Assembly: GCA_016711605.1 (NCBI GenBank)
Contig: JADJSS010000008.1
Span: forward strand, 156,033-220,032
Length of the DNA stretch: 64,000 bases
Source of the DNA: Saprospirales bacterium
GTDB lineage: Bacteria > Bacteroidota > Bacteroidia > Chitinophagales > JADIYW01
Direction of reading: 5' to 3'
Shown here one piece after another: positions 17,214 to 24,328 of the stretch (position 1 is its first letter; the number at the start of each line of letters is the position of its first letter). The translations under genes were made by a program, and so were the position numbers. The notes under the pieces are model-generated. The model saw nothing but the letters and a program-made list of their open reading frames with translations. It ran no database searches and had not been told where the DNA came from.

Positions 17214-17406
17214 TAACCTTGATGAGACTCGAACTCATATTCCTTCTCAGGCAACATAGCTGTAAATGCGCTTCCCTACTTTTATATAAATTTCGGTGCA
17301 ACTGCAAACTCTGCTCATAATAATGCAAAATCATTACGAGATAATCTATGTACTCAACGGTAAGGATAACTTTTGCCGCTGGCTTTTCCTTTTAAGCTAC
17401 AAGGCT
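17214..17406 (-). ncRNA. tRNA-like RNA in normal order, split in the anticodon arm (Y5, Tyr-like?)
   Basis: On the minus strand a tRNA 5' half (acceptor AGCCTTG, D-arm GCTT-AAAAGGAA-AAGC) begins at 17406 and a 3' half (T-arm ATGAG-TTCGAGT-CTCAT, acceptor CAAGGTT) ends at 17215. The acceptor pairs over 7 bp with one G-T. About 130 bases sit between the halves in the anticodon arm. The insert contains a Y-like block: TTACCGTTGAGTACATAG with CTATG-TTGCCTG, the latter identical to the end of unit Y3. Just inside the CATAG/CTATG helix, ATC-TCGTAAT-GAT can form a 7-base loop with GTA in the anticodon position (17335-17337), but position 33 is C and the stem is only 3 bp. No CCA is encoded. I see no group I intron core. 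Confidence 0.6.
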
Positions 17407-17420
17407 GTTTATAAAAAATA

Positions 17421-17486
17421 AAGAGGCAATAATCATAAATAGTGTATTTTTCTTGGAACGAAGTAACTATTTATAACGGCACTCTT
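17421..17486 (-). ncRNA. minimal Y RNA without tRNA domain (Y4)
   Basis: A 66-base unit with the array's shared stem but no tRNA module. Outer helix AAGAG/CTCTT, internal loop TGCCGTT opposite GATTATTGC, inner helix ATAAATAGT/ACTATTTAT (9 perfect bp), and a loop opening with the conserved TTACTTCG. The stem arrangement is that of a Ro60-binding Y RNA, and it shows that the stem is maintained independently of the tRNA-like part. Confidence 0.7.
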
Positions 17487-17491
17487 CATCC

Positions 17492-17616
17492 ATCAGGCAA
17501 CAAGCGAAAAGAGACTGTTGCGCTCTGCCACTGAGCTATCCTTTTGTAAAGGAGCAGGAATCGAACCTGCGACCTCACGAACCACAATCGAAGTAACTCT
17601 TTTCTACAGCACTGAT
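17492..17616 (-). ncRNA. Y RNA with permuted tRNA-His-like domain, anticodon GUG (Y3)
   Basis: Outer helix ATCAG/CTGAT, internal loop TGCTGTA opposite GCTTGTTGC, inner helix GAAAAGAG/CTCTTTTC (8 perfect bp). Inside is a tRNA read 3' half first: anticodon loop TTGTGGT (anticodon at 17583-17585), variable AGGTC, T-arm GCAGG-TTCGATT-CCTGC, acceptor TCCTTT, a 4-base ACAA loop, then acceptor AAAGGA, D-arm GCTC-AGTGGCA-GAGC. The anticodon stem becomes perfect (CACGA/TCGTG) only when CA from the end of the 5' half is joined to CGA at the start of the 3' half, so the Y stem is inserted between base pairs 2 and 3. The closed acceptor rules out charging without processing. Confidence 0.85.
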
Positions 17617-17640
17617 TTAATAAAATGGTAAAATTCAAAA

Positions 17641-17700
17641 GAAAGGAGTTTCTGCGGATTTGCACAGAAAACATCTGTGTGAATCTGAAAAATCTGTGAG
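17641..17700. repeat. dispersed CACAGAT/TCTGTG-type repeat
   Basis: Between Y2 and Y3 lies a stretch built of repeated AATCTG/CTGTG words (minus strand: CTCACAGAT, CACACAGATG, TTCTGTGC, AATCCGCAG). This word pattern is frequent between genes in Bacteroidota. It separates two RNA units and carries no tRNA or Y features of its own. Confidence 0.45.
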
Positions 17701-17853
17701 CAAAATATTAAATGTATTAACAAGGTTAAAAGCGAAAAAAGACTATAATGGTATTTTGTTTAAACTAATAGATTGCTCTATGTAAGATTGCTTACAACTC
17801 CAGCGTGACAGGCGAAGTAACTCTTTTCTACGACACTTGTTAAATGTATTTTG
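17701..17853 (-). ncRNA. Y RNA with permuted tRNA-Asp-like domain, anticodon GUC (Y2)
   Basis: Outer helix TTAACAAG/CTTGTTAA (8 perfect bp, extended by CAAAATA/TATTTTG), conserved internal loop TGTCGTA opposite GCTTTTAAC, inner helix GAAAAGAG/CTTTTTTC (one G-T). The inside reads: anticodon loop CTGTCAC (GUC at 17807-17809), GCTGG, a reduced T-arm GTAAG-CAAT-CTTAC without TTCGA, acceptor ATAGA, a GCAA tetraloop, acceptor TCTAT, D-arm GTTT/AAAT, then CCA. CCA plus GC rebuild a perfect CCAGC/GCTGG anticodon stem. The short T loop makes this the most reduced tRNA mimic of the three; the anticodon arm is nevertheless perfect. Confidence 0.75.
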
Positions 17854-17867
17854 TATAGATTTTATTT

Positions 17868-18028
17868 TTAAAACAAATAAGGTAATAAGCGAAAAAAGTA
17901 TTTTTTCCTGCTCTACCACTGAGCTACATTTCCATTTTTTATTGCTTTGCGGAAATGGTAGGATTCGAACCTACGACCTGGTCGTTAACAGCGAAGTAAC
18001 TCTTTTCTACGACACTCGTTTGTTTTAA
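17868..18028 (-). ncRNA. Y RNA with permuted tRNA-Asn-like domain, anticodon GUU (Y1)
   Basis: First unit after the Ro60 gene. Outer helix TTAAAACAAA/TTTGTTTTAA (10 perfect bp), internal loop with GTGTCGTA opposite CGCTTATTACC, inner helix GAAAAGAG/CTTTTTTC. Inside, 3' half first: anticodon loop CTGTTAA (GUU at 17987-17989), CGACC, variable AGGTC, T-arm GTAGG-TTCGAAT-CCTAC, acceptor CATTTCC, a 17-base linker, acceptor GGAAATG (7 perfect bp), TA, D-arm GCTC-AGTGGTA-GAGC, A, GG. GG plus TCG rebuild GGTCG/CGACC. All elbow contacts expected of a tRNA (D-loop GG, TTCGAAT) are present, so the fold should mimic tRNA closely. Confidence 0.88.
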
Positions 18029-18054
18029 TTTTTTATCAAAGAACTCTTTAAATA

Positions 18055-18081
18055 CACGCACAATTTTTTTTATTGTGCGTG
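18055..18081. terminator. hairpin between Ro60 gene and RNA array
   Basis: CACGCACAAT and ATTGTGCGTG form a 10-bp stem around seven T (plus strand), immediately after the Ro60 stop codon. The T run after the stem (CTTTTTT) lies on the plus-strand side, so on the minus strand it is more likely an mRNA 3'-end or processing hairpin that separates the Ro60 message from the Y RNAs than a classical terminator. Confidence 0.65.
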
Positions 18082-18086
18082 CTTTT

Positions 18087-19603
18087 TTACAACTCTATTT
18101 GGTTAATTTGTTGCAACGCATTTCCTGAATTTTCCAATGCAGCTAATACATCAAAAACCTTATCAGACCAACCAGCAATTAAATACACATCCTTCTCTTT
18201 TAACTCAATTGGTGTGTTACCTAAACCAGCTAAATCAAATAAATACAATTTTGCATTCGGTGCTATTTTTTTGTAGTTATTCCAAGATTTTTCAAAAGAA
18301 TGAAATGTATCGTTGCTATTCCAAAGTTGAACGTCTGTAAACAACATTACTTTATCTGTTATTTCATTCCTTTTGATTAAATCTTCAATTACTAAGTACC
18401 CATTGGTAGAATAACCTACTTCACCTTCTCTTTTGTAATATTCATTGACATTCGACAATACCGATTTTTTAGGCATATTGATGATTTTCCATTTGTCGCC
18501 AAACATTCCGCTTATTACATTTTTACATCTTGACTGCATCAACATACCTAACATTAAACCAATATCATACAACATAATTTTGCTTTTTGGTGAGATAGCT
18601 TTTTGCATAGAACCAGAAACATCACAAGCAATAACTACTGAAGTTGACAAGCCAAAACCTTTTATGTTAGCAGCACTTTGCATCACAGCATCTTCTAAAG
18701 CATCTAAGATGTAAGAAGTGTATTTTGATTTTACTTCTTTTAATTCTCTGTAAGCAGCCAAAAATCTAAATGGCAATTGTTTTGACTTCGCAACTGCTTC
18801 GGCGTTAGCTAAATAATTGCAGACAGCTTGTACATGGTTGGCAGATACATTGGCTTCCAAAATATTTCTTAAGTTTCTTAACAAAGCCATGTAACCTAAC
18901 TTTTTGCTATCAATTAATTCTTCCCATTTTTTAGTAAAAGCTATTTGACGTACTTTTTCATTCTCAAACTTTGTTTGACCTAATGCAGAAAGTTCAGTTT
19001 CCCAAGTATATGGTGTTGTTAAAGTACCTGTCGCAATTTTATTAAAGATGATTTGTTGATTCTCATCTTTTGCTTTTGGATGCACTAAAAACAAAGCATC
19101 TTTTAATTTTATTTCTGCAGCGGTATTGTATTTTGCAAACTGATACTCATCAAATTTATTGAAAGATTGCATCAATCCTTTTTGAATTTGTTTTGATAAT
19201 TTGTTCAACTTTTTTACACCAGTTCTTTGATTGGCTAATTGATAGTATGCTAATAATTCTGCGATTTCATCAGCACGTTGTACCACACCATTTACTGTTT
19301 TGCTTACGATAGAATGACCTGAAGTTTCTTTCGCTAATTCTACAGAAAGAACTAATGGAACCGAACGCATATACATCGTGTTTCGCGCATAGATAGCCAA
19401 TTTTGCTACAAACTCAGGATTACATTTTTTTATCAATGATTGTATTCTTTCTAATCTTTTATTTCCTGTTTCATAAAAAGAATTGTTTAAACCTGTTGTT
19501 ACAACTGCTGCATATAATTCATATTCTGGAGTCATTCTATAAGCTTTTGCACCTTCATAGTTGGTAACTATTTTTTTGTTTTGTTGAATATATTGAATCT
19601 CAT
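18087..19603 (-). CDS. rsr: Ro60/TROVE RNA-binding ring protein (apparent -1 frameshift near start)
   Basis: Bacterial Ro60 ortholog: a HEAT-repeat ring that binds misfolded RNA and Y RNA, followed by a vWA-like domain with VIACDVSGSMQKAI (MIDAS D-x-S-G-S). The continuous frame covers 18087-19535 (482 residues, starting TPEYELYAAVVTTG) and is open upstream to 19604 without a start codon. The natural N-terminus MRFNIFNKTKK starts at 19603 in the other frame and hits TAG at 19568-19570. Both parts join at A7 (19571-19577): a -1 slip on A-AAA-AAA gives KTKKIVTNYEGAKAYRMTPE, which is the normal family N-terminus. This is either programmed slippage or a one-base sequence error. Confidence 0.9.
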
Positions 19604-19638
19604 CTTATTTCGTTTTAACTTGTTTAATTTTGATATTG

Positions 19639-19646
19639 CAAATATA
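19639..19646 (-). promoter_or_regulatory. -7 box of the Ro60 operon
   Basis: On the minus strand TATATTTG matches TAnnTTTG, 36 bases before the ATG at 19603. No good -33 TTTG is seen at the normal distance; its place is taken by the inverted-repeat operator at 19657-19675. A promoter with a poor -33 box and an operator there is typical of activator control. Confidence 0.65.
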
Positions 19647-19656
19647 GTAGCACTAC

Positions 19657-19675
19657 TGCGCAGTATACTTGCGTA
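19657..19675. promoter_or_regulatory. inverted-repeat operator, Ro60 side
   Basis: TGCGCAGTATACTTGCGTA (plus strand). It shares the pattern T-R-CGCAG-N5-TTGCGTA with the second site at 19768-19786 (13 of 19 positions identical, all conserved positions at the two ends). The half-sites TRCGCA and TGCGTA are mutually inverted. It starts about 11 bases upstream of the Ro60 -7 box. Confidence 0.65.
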
Positions 19676-19767
19676 ATAAAAAATAATTTTTGTTTTTATT
19701 TTTAGTAGCTTGATTTAGAGTAAATTATAGTGAAAAATAATTTAATTTAATTTTTGAAATAAATTAA

Positions 19768-19786
19768 TACGCAGATAGATTGCGTA
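19768..19786. promoter_or_regulatory. inverted-repeat operator, WYL-regulator side
   Basis: TACGCAGATAGATTGCGTA, a perfect TACGCA-N7-TGCGTA dyad. It lies about 40 bases before the regulator's ATG and about 9 bases before a weak -7-like TAAGTTTT, the mirror image of the arrangement on the Ro60 side. The regulator probably controls both directions, including itself. Confidence 0.7.
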
Positions 19787-19827
19787 GTTTATTTAAGTTT
19801 TTTGTAGTTTTACAAAAAGAATTTGAT

Positions 19828-20841
19828 ATGTCTACGAATAAATTAGCATTGATACGATACAAAACCATTGATGAATGCTTGCAAAACAAACATAAGAAAT
19901 GGACACTCGAAAAATTGATTGAAAAAGTAGCAGATGCACTATACGAATACGAAGGAATTACTTCAGGAATTTCTAAGCGAACAATACAAGCAGATTTACA
20001 ATTAATGCGTAGTGATAAGTTAGGTTACAATGCACCAATAATTGTTAAAGAGAAAAAATATTATTGCTATGAAGATGCAAATTATAGCATTACCAAAACT
20101 CCAATTAACACAACCGATGTTGCCAAAATGCGAGAAATTGTTGGCATTTTGAAGCAATTTAATGGATTTAATTATTTCGATGAGATGAGTGAAATGATTG
20201 CTAAGCTTGAAAATAATTTATATAAATCAACCAATAAAAGCAAAAACTGTATACAGTTTGAAAGCAATAAATTATTAAAAGGTATAGAACATATCAATCC
20301 ATTATATCAAGCAGTACTGAATAAAATTCCATTATTGATTGAGTACAAATCATTCAAAGCACATCAATCACAAGAGCAAATTTACTTTCCATATTTGCTA
20401 AAAGAATATAGAAACAGATGGTTTTTAATTGTAAAACCTAAAAAAGGAAATATGCTATTGACATTAGCATTAGATAGGATTATTGCATTTCAAGAATTGC
20501 CTAAAGAACCTTTCGTTGATTACAAGAACGTAAATTTTGATACCTATTTTGATGATGTAATTGGTGTTACCAAAACAGAAAAAGATAGAGCTCAAAAAGT
20601 GGTTTTGCAAGTCGGAAAATTCAATGCGCCTTATGTGTTAACTAAGCCTATACATGATTCTCAATTAGTTTTAAAAGAAGATAAAGATGGAATTATTGTC
20701 AGCATACACGTTGTTGTAAATTTTGAGTTGGAAAGAGAAATTTTGGGCTTTGGCGAAAGTATGAAAGTATTATCACCACGCATTCTAGCACAAAAAATAA
20801 AAAAACGAATTCAAACAGCGAATGAATTATATAGTGTGTAA
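19828..20841 (+). CDS. WYL-domain transcriptional regulator of the RNA-repair island
   Basis: I start it at MSTNKLALIRYKTIDECL (337 residues); the upstream TTG would overlap the operator. The N-terminal winged helix-turn-helix (about 1-65, ISKRTIQADLQLMR as recognition region) is followed by a WYL domain (INPLYQAVLNKIPLLIEYKSF ... EYRNRWFLIVKP, where WFL replaces W-Y-L) and a C-terminal WCX-type extension. WYL proteins commonly regulate defence and nucleic-acid-stress loci by sensing a nucleic-acid ligand. Divergent from the Ro60 operon with two shared operators, so it is the likely local switch. Confidence 0.9.
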   Translation: MSTNKLALIRYKTIDECLQNKHKKWTLEKLIEKVADALYEYEGITSGISKRTIQADLQLMRSDKLGYNAPIIVKEKKYYCYEDANYSITKTPINTTDVAKMREIVGILKQFNGFNYFDEMSEMIAKLENNLYKSTNKSKNCIQFESNKLLKGIEHINPLYQAVLNKIPLLIEYKSFKAHQSQEQIYFPYLLKEYRNRWFLIVKPKKGNMLLTLALDRIIAFQELPKEPFVDYKNVNFDTYFDDVIGVTKTEKDRAQKVVLQVGKFNAPYVLTKPIHDSQLVLKEDKDGIIVSIHVVVNFELEREILGFGESMKVLSPRILAQKIKKRIQTANELYSV

Positions 20842-20908
20842 AATAGAATTCGTAACTTGTTTGACGATTTGACTATTGAATAATTGTTAATTACCACTTT
20901 TTACTAAA

Positions 20909-21664
20909 ATGGATTACAAACAACGTTTTTCCGACCGTGTAGAAAACTACATAAAATACCGACCTGGTTATCCAGATGAAATTATTCCAACTTTACAGCT
21001 CGAAATTGGATTAATGGCTGATGATATAATTGCTGATATTGGTTCAGGAACAGGCCTTTCTGCCAAATTATTTTTAGAAAATGGCAATACCATTTACGGC
21101 GTAGAACCAAACGAGCCCATGCGCAAAGCTGCTGAAGGTTTGCTCAGCGAATATGAAAATTTCCATAGCATTCATGGAAGTTCTGAATCAACTAATTTAA
21201 AAGATAATTCAATTGATTTAATTGTTTGCGCGCAGGCATTTCACTGGTTTGATAGACAAAAAACAAAACAAGAATTTCATCGCATTGCCAACAACGGCGC
21301 GCATTTGTGTTTGATATGGAACGACCGAAAAGAAACCGAACCATTTCAAATAGATTATGAAAAACTCATTCAGGAATTTGCCATTGATTACAACGAAATT
21401 TCGCATCGCAATATTACACAAGATATTATTGAAGATTTTTATGCGCCAAACAAATTCAAGAAATTTATCTTAAACTACGAGCAACATTTTGATTTAGATG
21501 GCTTGATTGGTCGAATTATTTCGTCTTCGTATATGCCAAATCAAAACGATGTGAATTTTCCACAGTTAAAAAGTGCTATCGTTAGTCTTTTTGATAAGTA
21601 TAAACAAAACGAAATTGTTACATTTGCCTACAATACAATAATTTTTCTTGGAAAAATTAAGTAA
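20909..21664 (+). CDS. class I SAM-dependent methyltransferase
   Basis: 251 residues. Motif I is IADIGSGTGLSAKLFLENG, preceded by the YIKYRPGYPDEII start typical of the UbiE/TAM-like small-molecule methyltransferase group, with DLIVCAQAFHWFD as motif IV/post-I. The substrate is unknown. It lies 67 bases after the WYL regulator in the same direction but behind AT-rich filler; I doubt it belongs to the RNA-repair set. Confidence 0.88.
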   Translation: MDYKQRFSDRVENYIKYRPGYPDEIIPTLQLEIGLMADDIIADIGSGTGLSAKLFLENGNTIYGVEPNEPMRKAAEGLLSEYENFHSIHGSSESTNLKDNSIDLIVCAQAFHWFDRQKTKQEFHRIANNGAHLCLIWNDRKETEPFQIDYEKLIQEFAIDYNEISHRNITQDIIEDFYAPNKFKKFILNYEQHFDLDGLIGRIISSSYMPNQNDVNFPQLKSAIVSLFDKYKQNEIVTFAYNTIIFLGKIK

Positions 21665-21752
21665 ATAGTAAAATAGTAAGCAGTATGCAATATTTGACAT
21701 TTTGAAAACTGCCTACTGCCTACTAATATAATTAATACTAAATACTAAAAAT

Positions 21753-23036
21753 ATGAGTTACATTGTTTCCGTACACGCACGACAAATTCTGGATTCTCGT
21801 GGAAATCCAACCGTAGAAGCTGACGTTATCACCGAAAATGGTTTTATTGGCAGAGCCGCAGTTCCATCAGGCGCATCTACTGGTACACATGAAGCTGTAG
21901 AATTACGCGATGGTGGAAAACCTTATTTAGGCAAAGGCGTTTTAAAAGCAGTAGCAAATGTAAACACGCATATTGCAGAAGCATTAGTAGGCGAAAACGT
22001 GTTGAACCAACGCGAAATAGATGCCATTTTATTACAATTAGATGGAACAGAAAACAAGAAAAAATTAGGTGCAAACGCCATTTTAGCTGTTTCTTTAGCA
22101 GCAGCAAAAGCAGGTGCACAAGCTGCAGGTTTGCCATTATATAGATATGTTGGTGGAACAAACGCACGCACCTTGCCTATTCCATTAATGAATATTTTAA
22201 ATGGTGGCGCACATGCTGATAACAAAATAGACTTTCAGGAATTTATGATTGTTCCAGTTGGTGCTGATACTTTTTCGGATGGTTTGCGAATTGGCGTAGA
22301 GATTTTTCACACCTTGAAAAAAGTCTTAAAAGCAAAAGGATACTCAACAAATGTTGGTGATGAAGGTGGTTTTGCACCGGAAATTAAATCGAACGAAGAA
22401 GCAATTGAAACGGTATTGAAAGCGATTGAAACGGCTGGCTACAAACCAGGCGAACAAGTAAAAATTGCCATGGATGCTGCTGCTTCTGAATTTTATGATG
22501 CAAAAAAGAAAAAATACATTTTTCATAAATCAGACAATAAAATATTGACTTCTGAAGAAATGGTAGATTATTGGGCAAAATGGGTCAAAAAATATCCAAT
22601 TGTTTCTATTGAAGATGGTTTGGCAGAAGATGACTGGAAAGGTTGGAAATTATTGACGGAAAGTGTTGGCTCAAAATGCCAGTTAGTTGGTGATGATTTA
22701 TTTGTAACCAATGTAAAACGCTTACAAGAAGGCGTCGATAAAAATATTGCAAACTCTATTTTAGTAAAAGTAAACCAAATTGGTTCTTTATCTGAAACGA
22801 TTGACACCGTTGATTTGGCACACAGAAATAAATACACATCTGTGATGAGTCACAGAAGCGGCGAAACCGAAGACAGTACGATTGCTGATTTAGCTGTTGC
22901 TTTAAATTGCGGTCAAATCAAAACTGGTTCTGCATCGCGCAGCGACCGAATGGCAAAATACAACCAACTTTTACGTATTGAAGAACAACTTGGTGAAGAA
23001 GCATTTTATCCTGGAAAAGGTTATCGGTTTTTTTAA
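21753..23036 (+). CDS. eno: enolase
   Basis: Glycolytic 2-phosphoglycerate dehydratase, 427 residues, full length. Landmarks: ILDSRGNPTVEADV (loop 1), GASTGTHEAVELRDG, metal ligands in AMDAAASEFYD, SIEDGLAEDDW and VGDDLFVTN, the catalytic Lys in ILVKVNQIGS, and SHRSGETED. Preceded by dispersed CCTACTGCCTACT filler sequence rather than an obvious promoter. Confidence 0.98.
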   Translation: MSYIVSVHARQILDSRGNPTVEADVITENGFIGRAAVPSGASTGTHEAVELRDGGKPYLGKGVLKAVANVNTHIAEALVGENVLNQREIDAILLQLDGTENKKKLGANAILAVSLAAAKAGAQAAGLPLYRYVGGTNARTLPIPLMNILNGGAHADNKIDFQEFMIVPVGADTFSDGLRIGVEIFHTLKKVLKAKGYSTNVGDEGGFAPEIKSNEEAIETVLKAIETAGYKPGEQVKIAMDAAASEFYDAKKKKYIFHKSDNKILTSEEMVDYWAKWVKKYPIVSIEDGLAEDDWKGWKLLTESVGSKCQLVGDDLFVTNVKRLQEGVDKNIANSILVKVNQIGSLSETIDTVDLAHRNKYTSVMSHRSGETEDSTIADLAVALNCGQIKTGSASRSDRMAKYNQLLRIEEQLGEEAFYPGKGYRFF

Positions 23037-23060
23037 AACAACTGAAAGAAAACTTTTAAA

Positions 23061-24056
23061 ATGCGCTCTAAACTAATATTGTTATCATTTATTCTAATTA
23101 TAACTCAAAATATTTTTGGCAATGAAACTGCAAAAAAATGGTACTTGTTACACAAACAAGCTACAAAAACAAATTATTTAGATACAGAAAAAGAGTTTGA
23201 GAAAATAATAAAGAGAAATAAAAATAATGAATATGCTTTTTATGAAAGAGCGTTATTTTATTATAAATTTCATAAAGATTCATTATCTCATTTAGATATC
23301 TCTAAAGCAATTGAATTAAATCCAAGTAAACAATTATTTTATTTATTTAGAGCTTTCTTACTAACTGAATTTGGAAAAAGCGAACAAGCTATTAACGATA
23401 TTAATAAATTAGATAAAACAGACTTTGAAACAAATTATTTATATGGTAAATATTTTCTTTCTATCGACAGTTTAGAATTGGCATTTGAATATTTTAATCA
23501 AGCAATAAAGATTATTGAACAATATCACGCACCTTGATTTATTACTATAGATAATTGTTATAGAAATAGAGGAAAATTGTATTATGCTATGAAGCAATAT
23601 GAAAATGCAATACAAGATTATACAATTGCACTTTCAAAATCACCAGATAAAAAAAAGGATAATCTTTATATGCATCGAGCCAATGTTTATTTGGCTGTTA
23701 ATGATAAAGAAAAATCATTAATAGATATTGGAAGTGCATTTGCTTTAAATCCAGATAGTTTAACACTTGGTTATTTATATGCATTAAAAGGTGATAAAGA
23801 AAATACAGAAAAAATAATTAATACTTTTTTATCTAAAGACTTAAATCAATCTTGTTGTAAAAGTGGCAATAGGTTTTATAACATAGCATGCTTTTATTCC
23901 ATTCTAAACAACAAAGAAAAAGCATTAGAAAGCTTAGAAAAATCGTTGCAATTAGGTTACAATAATTTTAATTGGATTCAAGTAGATTATGATATGAAAA
24001 ACATCAAAAATCTTCCAGAATTTACTCAACTTATTCTAAAATATCAAACCAAATAA
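23061..24056 (+). pseudogene. secreted TPR protein interrupted by an in-frame TGA
   Basis: A signal peptide (MRSKLILLSFILIITQNIFG) leads into tetratricopeptide repeats (about 55-160). The frame stops at TGA 23535-23537 (after IIEQYHAP) but continues in the same frame as FITIDNCYRNRGKLYYAMKQYENAIQDY with more repeats to 24056. A single point change restores one 331-residue protein. Either a nonsense mutation or a sequence error. There is no selenocysteine context: the residue lies in a loop between repeats. Confidence 0.7.
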
Positions 24057-24124
24057 ATACTTTTGCTCTTGTAGCTTGAAAAAAAACGTTAGCATTATTC
24101 AGTATAAATTTTTATTTTTAATCA

Positions 24125-24328
24125 ATGGAAACGTACATCATCAAACCAAAAAATCAAAAAGATGCCGAAATTGCAGAAGCTGTGATGAAGAAAATGCGCA
24201 TTCCTATTGAAAAGATAAATTCAACAATTGAAGAAGAAGAACTAATTCCAATCGAAGATTTTTTTAAAGATTTAAATAATCGATTGAAAAAACATTATTC
24301 AAAAAAGGCGAATGCAAGTTCTATTTAG
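24125..24328 (+). CDS. small antitoxin-like protein (DUF2683/AbrB-neighbour type)
   Basis: 67 residues: a short strand-helix start (ETYIIKPKNQKDAEIAEAVMKKMRIPIEK) and an acidic helical tail, as in antitoxins of ParE/RelE pairs in Bacteroidota. It overlaps the next frame by 17 bases, the usual antitoxin-toxin spacing. Assignment rests mainly on this context. Confidence 0.6.
   Translation: METYIIKPKNQKDAEIAEAVMKKMRIPIEKINSTIEEEELIPIEDFFKDLNNRLKKHYSKKANASSI

Noticed and set aside
17240..17360. Group I intron in a tRNA
   Set aside because: I could not find the conserved P7/G-binding core, and the insert carries Y-array motifs instead.
17486..17674. Minus-strand ORF across Y3
   Set aside because: It lies inside the structured RNA unit, has no ribosome site and shows tRNA-derived residues only.
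17837..18028. Plus-strand ORF with a GRIRTYDLVV segment
   Set aside because: It is the antisense of the Y1 tRNA-like T-arm; such false ORFs arise whenever a tRNA is translated backwards.
17492..18028. Functional permuted tRNA genes as in red algae or archaea
   Set aside because: No CCA or leader/trailer signals are present, the acceptor is closed by very short loops in Y2 and Y3, and the shared flanking stem with the Ro60 gene next door fits Y RNAs better. Processing into real tRNA cannot be fully excluded for Y1 (17-base linker).
19780..19827. TTG start for the WYL regulator
   Set aside because: The TTG lies inside the operator dyad and the extra residues are not family-like; the ATG at 19828 fits.
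23535..23537. TGA as selenocysteine codon in the TPR gene
   Set aside because: No SECIS-like hairpin directly after it, no redox motif, and the position is a loop between repeats.
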